Shown here: positions 37,952-49,823 of the stretch, one piece after another
Numbering within the stretch: position 1 is the stretch's first letter
How the letters are laid out: every line of letters starts with the position of its first letter
NCBI GenBank assembly: GCA_024305405.1
Contig: JAKNDB010000087.1
Location: 620,001 to 684,000 of the forward strand
Source: Dirofilaria immitis
Lineage: Eukaryota > Nematoda > Chromadorea > Rhabditida > Onchocercidae
DNA length: 64,000 bases
Direction: 5' to 3'
The notes under the pieces: generated by a model
Database searches by the model: none
What the model was told of the DNA's origin: nothing
Seen by the model: the letters and a program-made list of their open reading frames with translations, nothing else
Made by a program: the position numbers and the translations under genes

Positions 37952-39620
37952 GTTTAAACGATAATTACGGTCTTTGTTTCGGAAGGCTAAAAACATTAGT
38001 TAAACGACTTCGGACTGACAAACTACTATTTAATCGATACAATGAAGTAATTCTACAACAAGTGCAATCCAATATAATTGAAGAAGTGGCTCCAAACATG
38101 AATCAGAGTGGTGTTATACATTATTTGCCTCATCACGAAATATTAACACCGGGTAAATCGACAACGAAATTAAGAATTGTTTACGACGCTTCAGCCCAAC
38201 TAAAAGGTATGAAAAGCTTAAATGATGTTTTATACCGCCGCCCGATTACCCTCCCCGACTTGGTAGGCGTCAGTTTTAGGACGATGGAAAATGTTATAAT
38301 AGCCGATATTGAAAAGGCATTCTTGCAATTGGAATTATTTCCATCAGAGCGGAACTGCACTCGATTCTTATGGTTGAAGAATATTCAAGGAGAAGTAACT
38401 GACGACAATATAGTATGTTATCGTTTCCAAAGAGTTCCATTTGGGATCATATCATCCCCATTTTTACTTTCAGCGACTCTTAATTATCATTTAGAAACCC
38501 AGGGAAGCGAAATTGCCCTGGAAATTAGAAAAATCTCTATGTCGATAACATTATACTGCCAACTAAAGGAACCAAGAAAGCACTCAAAAACTATGAAAAA
38601 ATGAAATCCATCTTCAAAGAAGCTTCAATGAATACAAAGGAATTTTTGTCAAACAATGAAGAATTCAACAAATCCATTCCCGACCATGATCGAGTAGAGG
38701 TAAACCAATTAAAAAGAATCCTCGGCATTAATTGGAATCCCAAAAAGATATCATCCAAATCATTTTAAAAGCATGGAATGGAATAAAACTGACAAAACGA
38801 ACAATTTTACAATTTATAGCAGCTCAGTATGATCCATTAGGATTCCTTGTTCCGACTATGGTGCAATTCAAACTATTCCTTCAACATTTATGGAAAAGGA
38901 ACTACACTTGGGATCAATCTATAAGTGAAGAAGACGAAGAAACTTGGGAATGCCTAATAAAAGAATGGTCAACAGACATAAAGGATCTACCACGGTGTGT
39001 AATACATCCCTCAGAACAAATGAAGCTCCATGTTTTCACAGACATCAAGTCTAGCCTATTCTGCAGCTATATATGTGCGAAACTATGGAATTGAAGGTGT
39101 TAAAACATCGCTTATATTCGCAAAATCACGGATCGCACCAATTAAAGGTATTACCATACCTCGATTGGAATTATTAGCAATAATTATTGGAGTAAGAGCA
39201 GTCCATTTTGTTATAAATCAACTGAATCTAGAAAAGGTGCCAGTTACCCTATGGTCTGACTCGAAGTGCGCATTACATTGGATGCATAACTGTTCCCGAC
39301 TACTGCCAAAATTTGTACAGAATCGAGTAGAAGAAATAAGAAAAGCAAAGTTTCTATTCCGGTATATTCCAAGTAAGTATAATCCAGTCGACATTGCAAC
39401 AAAGGGACTTTCTCCAGCAAAACTTGGAAATTATGAAACATGGTGGAACGGACCGTCATGGTTAGCAAAAGAAGAAACGAACTGGCCTCAATGGGAATAC
39501 AATTTTGAAGGGGAATACGAAAATGAAGAAGGAAACGAAATCTCTGTAGCAAAGGTTACAAAACAAGTTATTATAAATAAAACTTTTAGACTTATAGACG
39601 CGAATCGTTTTAGTAAATAG
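37948..39620 (+). pseudogene. Reverse transcriptase and RNase H region, frame-broken
   Basis: RT blocks are present: [40 protein letters not shown] and [20 protein letters not shown]. The Y-V-D-N catalytic box (38537-38551) exists but lies out of frame after an A5 run at 38529-38533. A second frame continues at 38732-39094. RNase H-like blocks follow at 39030-39620 (VFTD near 39035, LWSDSKCALHW near 39260, then the NRVEEIRKAKF block). RNase H overlaps the previous frame, so the breaks are one-base shifts rather than large deletions. Confidence 0.8.
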
Positions 39621-39629
39621 TCAAGATTA

Positions 39630-40524
39630 TTGAGAGCTACTGCATGGGCGTTGAAATTCATAAATTCCATAACAAAAGGGAAACCTTCATGGCTACACTC
39701 CTTATCGGATGTACGAAGTCAACTAACAGTAGCAGATCTTATATTAGCAAATACAGTCTTAATCAAGCAAGCGCAATCAGAAGGAATAACCGAAGAAGAA
39801 ATAAACAAATGGAATCTGTACTACGATGAAAGGGATGGTTATTGGAAATTCAGAAGCCGATTAGACAATCTAAAACAGTACGAAAGTAATTCGCATTTAA
39901 TCTATCTCCCGAGACATAATCACATAATTGAAATTTTTATACAATGCCAACATGAGAAACTCTACCATGCAGGTATTGCTCACACGCTCTCAGAATTGAG
40001 AATAGAATATTGGATACCCAAAGGGAGAACTGAAGTCAAGCGAGTATTAAACAAATGCAGAAGCTGTAAAAGATGGAAGACAAAACCATTTAAGTTACCA
40101 ATTATGCCTAATCTTCCAAAACCCGAATCGAACTTACTCGAACATTCGAAAATATTGGATTGGACTATCTTGGTCCTCTTTCTATCAAGAATGAAACTGG
40201 GATTGTCAAAAGGTGGGTGGCTCTTTTACATGCTTTACGACAAGAGCAATACATTTAGAATTGGTAGATAATTTATCTGCTGAAAGTTTTATACACGTAC
40301 TAAGAAGATTTATTGCTAGAAGAGGCCTCCCTAGATTAGTTTTAAGTGATAACGCTAGTCAATTTCAACTAGTTTTCAAGACCATTATGGAACAAAATAC
40401 CAAATTCACTGACTTTCTAACAATGAAAGGAATAACCTGGAAGAATACCACACCAAGAGCACCATGGGAAGGAGGCATATATGAAAGAATGATTGGTGTT
40501 ACAAAGACAGCTATGACAGATTAG
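39630..40524 (+). pseudogene. Integrase region, frame-broken
   Basis: The N-terminal His/Cys zinc domain is visible (HEKLYHAGIAHTLSEL, then CRSCKRWK). The catalytic core is split between two frames that overlap at about 40213-40271. The second frame holds the BEL signature CFTTRAIHLELV, the second catalytic Asp (LVLSDNASQF) and the Glu (PWEGGIYERM). Integrase inserts the element's cDNA. It is broken at a homopolymer-type shift, so it is not expressible as written. Confidence 0.8.
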
Positions 40525-40624
40525 AAGGAAGCTATTATGGGAAAGAGAATTAATTACACTTATAATAGAAATAGAAGGTGTATTAAACACTCGACCACTA
40601 ACGTATGTAAATTTTGAAGATTAC

Positions 40625-41452
40625 GTGATAATACGACCGATTGATTTTATTTTACCTAATGCTTCTCTAATAACTCAAATTCCTTATGACAATGATGAAG
40701 AAGAATACCATCTTCATAGACTAAGTACCAAGGAAAAACTTGTTAGGTATTGGTCTAACACTCTCAAGGCCTTAGATACATTCTGGGAAATATGGAAAAG
40801 GGAGTATTTAACTAGCCTCAGAGAGCGAACTCAAAGAGAACATAATTCCCCAAAAGGTGCAGAAGTAAGAAGACCTTATGAAAACGAAATCGTGTTGGTC
40901 AACGAACCAGAAATTCCTCGTGGTATGTGGAAATTAGCAAGAATAAAAGAAATTAAAAAGGGAAGCGATGGAGAGGCTAGGAACACTATAATAGAAATGC
41001 CACATGGAAAACTGCTAAATCGACCAATAAACGTATTGTACTCCTTAGAAATCAACGACAGTTTGGATAATCAACCACCTATATCTGAAGAATCAATACA
41101 AGAAGTTGAACAAGAGAAACCAATCGCTTCAAGGACTAGGAATGCAACAAATAAACGAACTATAGCAGAAAGTATCTGTAAGTCAAATTGGACAATGAGC
41201 AGTTTGGTTTTGATTTCGACGATTTTTATACTATCAGCCCAAGCAAAAAAAATGAAGGAGTGTGAATGGAAAGTTGGTATTCCTTTTAATATCCCACAAA
41301 GGTGGAATTGTGATGAAATTGCAGAGCAAAACTTCACAATGAACAGAGTCATAGTGTACACACGAACCCACGTACGGATACCTGCTATCAAATGCAGCAA
41401 TGTAACACGAACAGTATGCACTAATGCTTTTTTAGATTCTCATTATCTGTAA
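40625..41452 (+). CDS. Integrase C-terminus and env-like start
   Basis: The first about 130 codons are the integrase C-terminal region (RPYENEIVLVNEPEIPRGMW is the usual BEL block). Near residue 185 a hydrophobic segment (SSLVLISTIFILSAQA-like) resembles a signal peptide, followed by a Cys-containing ectodomain-like start. This placement matches the env-like ORF of some nematode BEL elements. It ends at a stop after about 80 residues, so any envelope is severely truncated. No function as an envelope can be claimed. Confidence 0.55.
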   Translation: MIIRPIDFILPNASLITQIPYDNDEEEYHLHRLSTKEKLVRYWSNTLKALDTFWEIWKREYLTSLRERTQREHNSPKGAEVRRPYENEIVLVNEPEIPRGMWKLARIKEIKKGSDGEARNTIIEMPHGKLLNRPINVLYSLEINDSLDNQPPISEESIQEVEQEKPIASRTRNATNKRTIAESICKSNWTMSSLVLISTIFILSAQAKKMKECEWKVGIPFNIPQRWNCDEIAEQNFTMNRVIVYTRTHVRIPAIKCSNVTRTVCTNAFLDSHYL

Positions 41453-44400
41453 TCTCTGATCAAACAGCTACTTCAGCTCAAATATCGATATTTTCAAACA
41501 TTTTCATTTTTTCATTCATTTTTTATTCGTTCACCAATGTCAATATTATCCATTTTCAGATGTTCTTCTAACTATTTGTAAAGGAATTAAAAATCGATCA
41601 AACTGTAAAAATCAATGTGCACAAGTGAGATTGCTATTGCTATGAAACAAATAATTTACTATGCTTAATAAAAATAAATGAATATAAGAGAATAAATGAA
41701 GTGCAACAATATAATTTTTCCCATACAATATTTCAGAAATTTCAAGAGATAGGTTTGATTCTGCCTTCTTATCTGCTGTTCTGATAATTATAAAGTTTTT
41801 GAAATGCTTCGGTCACTTAGCATTTTGTTTTAATTCGTGATTTTTGATCATTAATTGATGATATATTTTTTTGCTCTATAATATAATAAAAAAATCACTT
41901 AAGCACATCTATATAATGTGATTCTCCAACTATTATATGTATTTCTTGGAATCTTTATTATTTTCCAAATTGAATCAAATGTATCATTCATTGCTACGCA
42001 TTCCATTATTAATATATATAATAGTAGCAGCTTTATTTTTTTCACTCAAATTCTTATGATAATGTTGGAGAAAATTATTCCTCGATATTTTCATCAGAAA
42101 TAATGCAAATAGAATATACTCCACCAATTATTTTCCTCCTCTAATCTTATCCATTAATTTCAATGTTTATAAAACAATCAATTTAATATAACACAAAACA
42201 ATCAATTTGATATGATAAATGCTATTAATAAATGCTTCTCAGCCGGAAAAGACAAAAAAACAAAAAAATGTTGCATTTATGAAGATCAATTTAGACATGA
42301 CTGAAAAAGACGTATCGATTCAAGTAGCGGTAATTAGCAAAGATGTTCATCGAATAAGTTGAGAAATGAAAGAATGGATGTGTGAATTGTGAGACACTGC
42401 ATTATCGTTATTAATATGCTAATTGTTAGTAAAGAAATTTTTAAGCTATTATAAATAATTAAGCAAAAAGAATCTATTAATAAACGAAACAAATCTATTC
42501 CAGTTTACCATTTCGTTCAGCTTTTCATACATTTCGAAGACTTGGCGGTATAAACCAAAAACAGATATTCAAAAATTCCGGCGTATGAAATAAACATTTC
42601 ATTATAACAAGAACCAGCAATTTGTGATTGATTGTCACAAAAATATAACGAAGACTGGTCTTTTGTATTTATCGAATATTTATTTGGTAAGTGCAAAAGG
42701 TTATTATCAGTATATTATTATTGCTTGGAAACTCTTTCATCAAAATAAAAAAATTGTTAATTTGATATTTTCCAAATGTCAAATTTTGAACTATCACTTA
42801 CCGGATCAACAATCAATTCATAACTCCAATTCCATCTTATTTTATTGAACACTGCTGTATTTAAAATTGCTACAAATACGATCCTGTTTATAAATATTGA
42901 CTATTTTACGAAAAGAAATGCTTTTCCTAGGACTCTTCGATGGATTTTTTTTACTATTTTATAATCAGCGTACGACATATAATTTTCATGTTGCGGAGTT
43001 TCATTTCAATAACATATGCCTTACTTCCATTACAGATAACCAGAGATATAAAAGTAATTAGAACAAAAATATATCTTTAGATCTTGCTCTATAGGTTTTT
43101 TTCCCACATTAATTATTAATTTGAATCGAGAAGTGTCAAAGTTTTTCAGGTTTCTAAATTGCTTTTATTCATTCAATTGGTTTTCGAAGTTAAATCAATA
43201 AAAAAAATCTTAGAAGTCAAATTAATTTTTTTAACTATTGTTTTTTTTTAAATTTCTATTATTTTAACTATTAATTTGGCTTTGACTTCGCAATGACATT
43301 CCTTGTTTCAAAGCAGAGCAATATATATTATTTGAAAACTCTAAAAAATTAAAATGTATCCGCTAATGTCAATCAGGCATTTAAAATTACTGATCCATCA
43401 AGTATACGGTGGATTTGACGAAAGATGATTTACCAACATTGCAGAGTCATTTGAATCCATGTAGAACTATGGGATTGTATTAACAGTGAGAAGGAAATTA
43501 TACAGATGACGATAAAGTTTTGCCACTATTTCGTGATAAAGCTTAACAGTATCAAGTTTAGAAAGAATTTTTCATCATGTCATATGAAATGCTTTTATCA
43601 ATCAGTTGAAATTTGAAATTGTATAAGCTGGTGATGGTTTTAATCAATTACAGAGGATATTCGAAATATTCGTCTAAATTATCAGATTGTGCTTTTTCTA
43701 ATCATTGTACCAATTGTATCCCTTCTAACGATGAATCTGATAATTCTGTTTTCATTTAATTGTTGATACAATATTGTTCCTTAATTTAATTTAGAAAAAT
43801 ATTTATTTATTTAAAAGTCATGTAATAAATATATATTATCAACTTTCATATTATTTTATCATTGCAATTTAACTTAATCAAATTCTATGTTCATTAAGCT
43901 AATCAAATTCTTCACAAATTATAATATTCTATTCTGAATTTTGCTACTATAGTATTCTATAATATGTAAATTATTCATACGCTAAAAGCAATCGTTTCTG
44001 ATCGGGAATTATGAAGAATTGAAGATATCACATTTAAAGTTTGATTTCTGGAATTGAAATTTTGTTAATCTGATTTCTACTAATAAAAACTTTAAACTTT
44101 AAAGAGAAGTGAAACTAAAATTATTATGCAAAAGGATTAAAATTATATGAATTTTTGCTATCATAAATTACATGGTTTATTGGACTTCATAAAAACGGTT
44201 CATTACTCAGTTTCAACAGTTGTTCTGTTTATGTATTTGTTAGTTGTCTTTTAAAAATGTTGTAATTATATATTTTGAATAATATTTATACGAAATGCTT
44301 CCCAGAATTCCATATTAAATTTCTGTCGTCTACGCAGCTATTGTTTATTGGCAGAAATTATCCACGAATCAAAGCAGCATGTTATTTTCCTATTAAGTTG

Positions 44401-46078
44401 CAATCATTATCTTGCCCTCATATACATAAGCACCAGTAAATAAACAAGTCATTGTTCTTAATATAGAAATTAAATATCCATGTTTAGAAATACTTCTATT
44501 TAGTTAAGAATAGAATTTTTTTACGAAAAAATTAACATAGTTTTTAATGCTTTTTGAGGAAAAAAATTAACAGTGTTTTTAGAAAAAATCAACGTAGTTT
44601 TTACTGAAGTTTTTACTACTGAAATTAACATAGTTTTTACTGTTTTTTTTTATGAAAAAATGAAAATGTTTTAAAAATATCGATATTTGAAATTTCACAA
44701 AATATTGTAGAAAGATTAATGTGATTGGTAGTATACATGAGAAGATGCTTGATCTCGTAGCCAATCTTTATCACTTCATATGGAAGGCGTTGATATTATG
44801 TCAATATCCAACGAGTGGAATCAGAATTCATAGTTTTAAATGTAGTTTCTAGACCTCAACTAATAAACTATTACCACAACGCAATCTATGATCAGATGAA
44901 TTGGAGTACTTTTAATCGAGGACAAAAATCATAACTGTCTCTGTAATATCAGTGTACAAACATTTATTCATATCTTTTTCTATTCAAAGCATACAGATGG
45001 AAAACATTATTCGGGAATCTTGTCTGTAGGAAAAAAAAAACAATATTTCTTTGCAACTTCATAAGTGTTTATTTTCAAAATCGTTTTAATCAAGGACGTC
45101 ATACTTATTTAAGCAGATCCTACTGACTGTATCTTTTTTTATGGAACAAAAAAATGGATGAAACAGTTTAAGTGACATTGCATAACTGGCAATGCTTACA
45201 CTTCTAACAATATTATAATTAATATGCAATGCATTATACTCAGCAATTTTTAGCTCTTCAAATAATAGGTTGCACTATTTTGAACGTCTTACGATATATG
45301 GAACTATTGTTATGCTATATATTGTTATGCTATATTTCATACATATATTTTGCTTAACGACTTTGGATTATCTTTTTGAGACTTTCTTAATTGTCATTTT
45401 AATTTTCTTCCACTATAAATCATAATTCATTTTTTACATTTCTATCTTTGATTTCAATTTTTTTACTACTCAATAATTTAATTTTCTTTTCAAAGATAAG
45501 TTTGAATTTAAATAAGAACTCGCAAATCCGAGCGAAAACGTTGATGAAACCATTTCGATATATATTAAACACAAAAGATTTGTTAATATGATTTTTGTCT
45601 CTCCGCTATTATGGTCTCATTTAGAAGGTATAAAAAATTGAAGTAAAATGAAATTATAGAAAAAATTGTATAACAGCTTTGCATAAATTATTTCAAACAA
45701 TACAACGCAATTTAAATAAATTTTTTTGACATGAAGGATTAAACAATAGCTTTAAACGTTGACCGAATAATCTTCCCTCTTCGTTATTAAATGTGGATTG
45801 CTATTCTATTACACGTAGAGTGACATTCCTACCTGAATGAGTATTTATATGTACAGTTATTGGCGATTCATACAATTGAGGTTGGTAGAAATGACCAAAT
45901 TATTTTTGCACCAATCTTTATTACAAATTTTAATCTATAAGTTTCAGTTTATTTACTTTATAAGAGAATATTTTGCTATAAACATGTAAATAAATGGCTC
46001 TTAAAAAAATTATATTCTTATGATTTTGTAAAGTTTTTGTAACCTCCTCTTTACTATAATATTATTTTTTCTTTAGTT
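41453..46078. other. Long non-coding interval
   Basis: AT-rich with only short chance ORFs (near 41.9, 42.6 and 44.6 kb). The only structure seen is at about 44954-45006, resembling the outer edge of the zinc-finger duplication. The 3' end of the plus-strand retroelement must lie in the first part but cannot be located. The right edge at 46079 is where similarity to inverted copy 3 begins, about 250 bases before the zinc-finger start codon. Confidence 0.55.
44954..45006 (-). repeat. Relic related to the 3' flank of the zinc-finger block
   Basis: About 50 bases match, with several differences, the left edge of copy 3 at about 33314-33362 (shared ACAAACATTT, TTTTTCTATTCAAA and CAGATGGAAAAC). 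It is in the same orientation as copy 3. Possibly all that remains of an older copy. Confidence 0.5.
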
Positions 46079-46331
46079 ATACAAGTTATACAAACTTTGC
46101 TGTAGAATGCTTATGATATAAGTGAGGAATGCCATATTTTGCCAATATTGATTGCAATATCTTAATTTTTCAATGCTCTTTTATTTAGAAAAATATTTGT
46201 TAGAAAAAATTTCTTCGCAACATCGAATCTTTTGTGGGACGCGTAATCTGATAATGCCATTTCATCGATGTAATTGTGCCGCATACTATTAAATTTGAAT
46301 ATTTTTAGAAATTGCAAGGATATTTATCATA

Positions 46332-47938
46332 ATGCATTTCATCTATTGCTTCTTCGTCGTTTTTCAATTATACAACATTCAAACGGTAAGTTAATTAAAA
46401 AGAATAATATAATATATCATTAAAAAGATTTCAAAATTTTTTTCAAGATTTCAAAATTTAAAGGACTATGAGATGGGTAATATTATATAATTTCAGGAAG
46501 CACAACCACAAATGAAAAAGCTGTTCGATTTATTAAATCAAAGTAAAGAAATAACAGAACCATTGGACTTATCAATGATGGAATGGAATGAGGAACAAAC
46601 GGAACCATTAGACTTATCCGTGATAGAAGTGAGTGAGAAACAAATGGAACCATTAAACTTATCCATGATGGAAGTGAATGAAAAACAAACAGAACCGCTC
46701 TTAACAATGATGGAAATCAATGAAGAAAGAAAACTGTTAGATTTATCAACTCCAAGGGTGAATCTAAAAGAAGCAGCATGTCAATACAATATATCAATTC
46801 CTCGCTTGGCCGTGGAGTCATCATCGTCAAATCGTCATCACCGAATTGCTCCTCTAATTTGGATAATTGAACCGGAATCTCTTCCTAATATATCCTTCGG
46901 CTTGTCGACCTTAAACAAAGCAGAGAATGAGCCATCGAAATTAGAGAAAGTAATGAACGATGCACAGAGAGAACCATCGAATTTACCGATTCAAGAAGCG
47001 GATGAAGATGAGAAAAAGAAAACGAAAAAATTAAATTATCTGCAAGTGGAAAAAAACTGGCAAGTAATTTGAAAGCTCATATGCAACATCATACTAATGG
47101 GAAGCTCTACAGTTGTTTGGAATGTGGGAAAAATTTCTCGCGATCACAGAATTGGAAAATCCATATGCTAAATCATCGCGGTGTGAAGCTCTACAGTTGT
47201 TCGGAATGTCAGAAAAATTTTAGTTTTAAAGGAGATTTAAACAGACATATTCTAGCTCATGCTGGTGTGAAGCCCTACAATTGTTCGGAATGTGGGAAAA
47301 ATTTCTCGCGATCATCGGATTTGAAAATCCATATGATAATTCATACCAATGAAAAGCCTTACAATTGTTCGATATGTCACAGAAATTTTAGTTTAAAAAG
47401 GAATATGGTCATGCATATGCGAAATCATATCGGTGTGAAGCTACACAGTTGTTCGGAATGTGGGAAAAATTTCTCGCGATCATCGTATTTGAAAATCCAT
47501 ATGATAATTCATACCAATGAGAAGCCCTACAGTTGTTCGGAATGTCAGAAAAATTTTTGTTTTAAAGGGAGTTTAAACAGACATATTTTAGCTCATGCCG
47601 GTGTGAAACCCTACAGTTGTTCGGAATGTGGGAAAAATTTCTCGCAATCACACAATTTGAAAATCCATATGCTAAATCATCGCGGTGTGAAGCTCTACAG
47701 TTGTTCGGAATGTCAGAAAAATTTTAGTTTTAAAGGGGATTTAAACAGACATATTCTAGCTCATGCTGGTGTGAAGCCCTACAATTGTTCGGAATGTGGG
47801 AAAAATTTCTCGCGATCACAGAGTTGGAAAATCCATATGCTAAATCATCGCGGTGGGAAGCTCTGCAGTTGCTCGGAATGTCAGAAAAATTTTAGTTATA
47901 AAAGGAATTTAAACAGGCATATGCTAATTCACCGGTAA
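46332..47938 (+). CDS. PLDLS-motif C2H2 zinc-finger protein, copy 2 (ten fingers)
   Basis: Exon 1 (46332-46385) encodes an 18-residue hydrophobic leader, MHFIYCFFVVFQLYNIQT, ending at GTAAGT. Exon 2 begins after TTTCAG at about 46497, in phase. It encodes four tandem units of about 15 residues with PLDLSMME, PLDLSVIE and PLNLSMME, then LLDLS. PxDLS is the binding motif for the corepressor CtBP. An acidic/Lys-rich linker follows, then ten C2H2 fingers (47069-47938) alternating SECGKNFSRS and SECQKNFSFKG types, with H-T-N-E-K-P or variant linkers. The linker and finger parts are in different frames. One added A at 47025-47030 would join them, so this is either a sequence error or real breakage. 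Likely a DNA-binding transcriptional repressor; a nuclear role conflicts with the signal-like leader. It ends at TAA within CACCGGTAAGA, which also looks like a splice donor. Confidence 0.65.
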
Positions 47939-48130
47939 GAAGCTCTACAATTGTCCGCAATGTAAGAAAAATTTTACTCAAAAGGTACATTAACAAAACA
48001 TAATATGCTAGTTCATACTCTTAAAATTGTTCGGAATGTGGGAAAAGTTGCTCACAATTCTCGCACTTGAAATCCCATAGGCAGAATCATGCCGATGAGA
48101 AACCACATACTACTCAGAATGTTGTAATTT
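47939..48130 (+). pseudogene. Degenerate extra fingers beyond the stop
   Basis: Just past the stop, sequence still resembles fingers in shifted frames (KLYNCPQCKKNFTQK, then NCSECGKSCSQFSHLKSH and the linker-like NHADEKPH). The same remnant follows copy 1 and copy 3. The gene family therefore once had at least 12 fingers here, or these belong to a spliced or frameshift-corrected extension. Confidence 0.6.
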
Positions 48131-49823
48131 AAGAAGCCATGTAATAAATCATTGAAAACGATCTTCAATTGTTCTTCATACAGTGATCGTTTTAAATCGA
48201 ACAAAAATTTTAAATTTCACATAAAGAATTTTCATACTAAAGAAATAAACACTTACAGATTTGAAACTGAAATATACATTGTTGTTACCTTGATTGTTAG
48301 TTATCCATGTATTTTATCAATTAAATTCTTACTATTTGGTCAATTTTTCATACTTCATTTTTGTTCTAACTTTATTTAGAATAATTTTTCTAATAATATT
48401 TATTAACTTTCTTATAAATTCCTCACTTGTTATCTGATATTATTTTTTCATTTAATAAGTTTCCTCTCTCATGTCTGCTTGTGCATTTGCTTAACATTGT
48501 CTTAATAAACAAAATGATTAACATTTTTAATCACTAAATGGTTTTCCATCTGCAGGTTTTGAATGGAAAAAATATGAAGAAATTTTTATATATTCCATGT
48601 GCAATTATTTTTGGCAAACAAATAAAAATTTTATCGCGAATCGGTCTCAATAACGACGGATTTTCAAATTGATTGTTTCCATTAGATCACAAAAAATTTG
48701 CAATATTTCAAACTCGCCTTTTTTTAGGAATCGTTTTTCGTCGCCATATTTAGACTTGAAAAATGTTTGCTATTTTAATGTGAAATAAATGCTTGTATTT
48801 TTCATGCACAATTGTTTTTGGTAAACAAATAAAAATCTTATTTTAAATTGGTTTTAATAATTTCGCTGTCAGCGAATACTTTTCTCGCGATGAATAATTT
48901 AACCAATTGATTTCTCTCCACATTTTGAAAAAAAAATTATGTAATACATTGATATTGCGGAAGCAGACATGAATTTGCATAAATTTACCTAAACCTAAGG
49001 TTTATTCCTTATGCAGAACAGGAATAGGAAGACGTTTATAAAATTGATAACGCAGGAACCAACATTAATGATATTAATGATTTAAAATAAAATCGAAGAA
49101 TTGAAGGGGATTGAGATAAGTTAGCTTGGATAATTTGGAACTCATTAGACTGTTAAATTTGAGAGTTTTTAAACAGTAACAAATTGGGCGTGTAGAAAGG
49201 TTTGTTAGGTTTTTTACCTTACACAATTCGATGGTTGGTTGGATGGTGGGAAAATGAATTGGAATTCTAAGATAGGAAACATGATAACATGGGAAAAATG
49301 TAAATATTGCTTCAAGACAGGAAATGAGTATGATAACATGGGAAAATGTAACGTGAGAAAGTGTAAATATTGCTTCAAGACAAGAAATCAGATAAATAGC
49401 AACTAATGAATCATCAATTTATTTGAAGTTTCGCGATATTGAAATTCGTGACGACATAGAAGAGAATTCTTTCCTTATATTCGGAACAAATTAAATTTCG
49501 GAAAGACCTTCTCCTCCGTTCAAAATTTCCAACAGTAGATGTTTTCAACTAAGCTTCAATTTTACATCAAACCTTATCAGGTTTTCTAAGTCTCCAATCT
49601 ACAAACAGAAATTTGCACTACTGAAGAAGAAACTTTTCGTAAGTCGATCAGAATTGATCATTGTTTAGTTTGAGTTTCTTGTGATATTTGAATATTAAAA
49701 AATGTTTGATTTTTTTCGATTCGACGACGCAGTACATTTTCGTTTCTTTTATAAATTATCAAAAAAACTTTTTTATGCTTTATAAATTGGGTATTTTGCT
49801 CTTCAAAAAATACAAGAAATCTT

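Larger units (their letters stand above)
35312..41452 (+). mobile_element. BEL/Pao LTR retrotransposon, plus strand
   Basis: It has a 5' LTR, primer-binding site, gag, protease, RT, RNase H, integrase and an env-like start in order over 6.1 kb. Integrase and RT motifs place it in BEL/Pao. Coding is dense but broken by several frame changes and at least one in-frame stop. No 3' LTR could be found up to 46 kb, so the right end is truncated or too diverged to see; 41452 is only the end of visible coding. It inserted at the outer boundary of duplication copy 3. Confidence 0.88.

Noticed and set aside
41918..42848. ORFs of 61 and 74 codons after the plus-strand retroelement
   Set aside because: Length expected by chance in AT-rich DNA; no similarity to env or other element parts could be seen.
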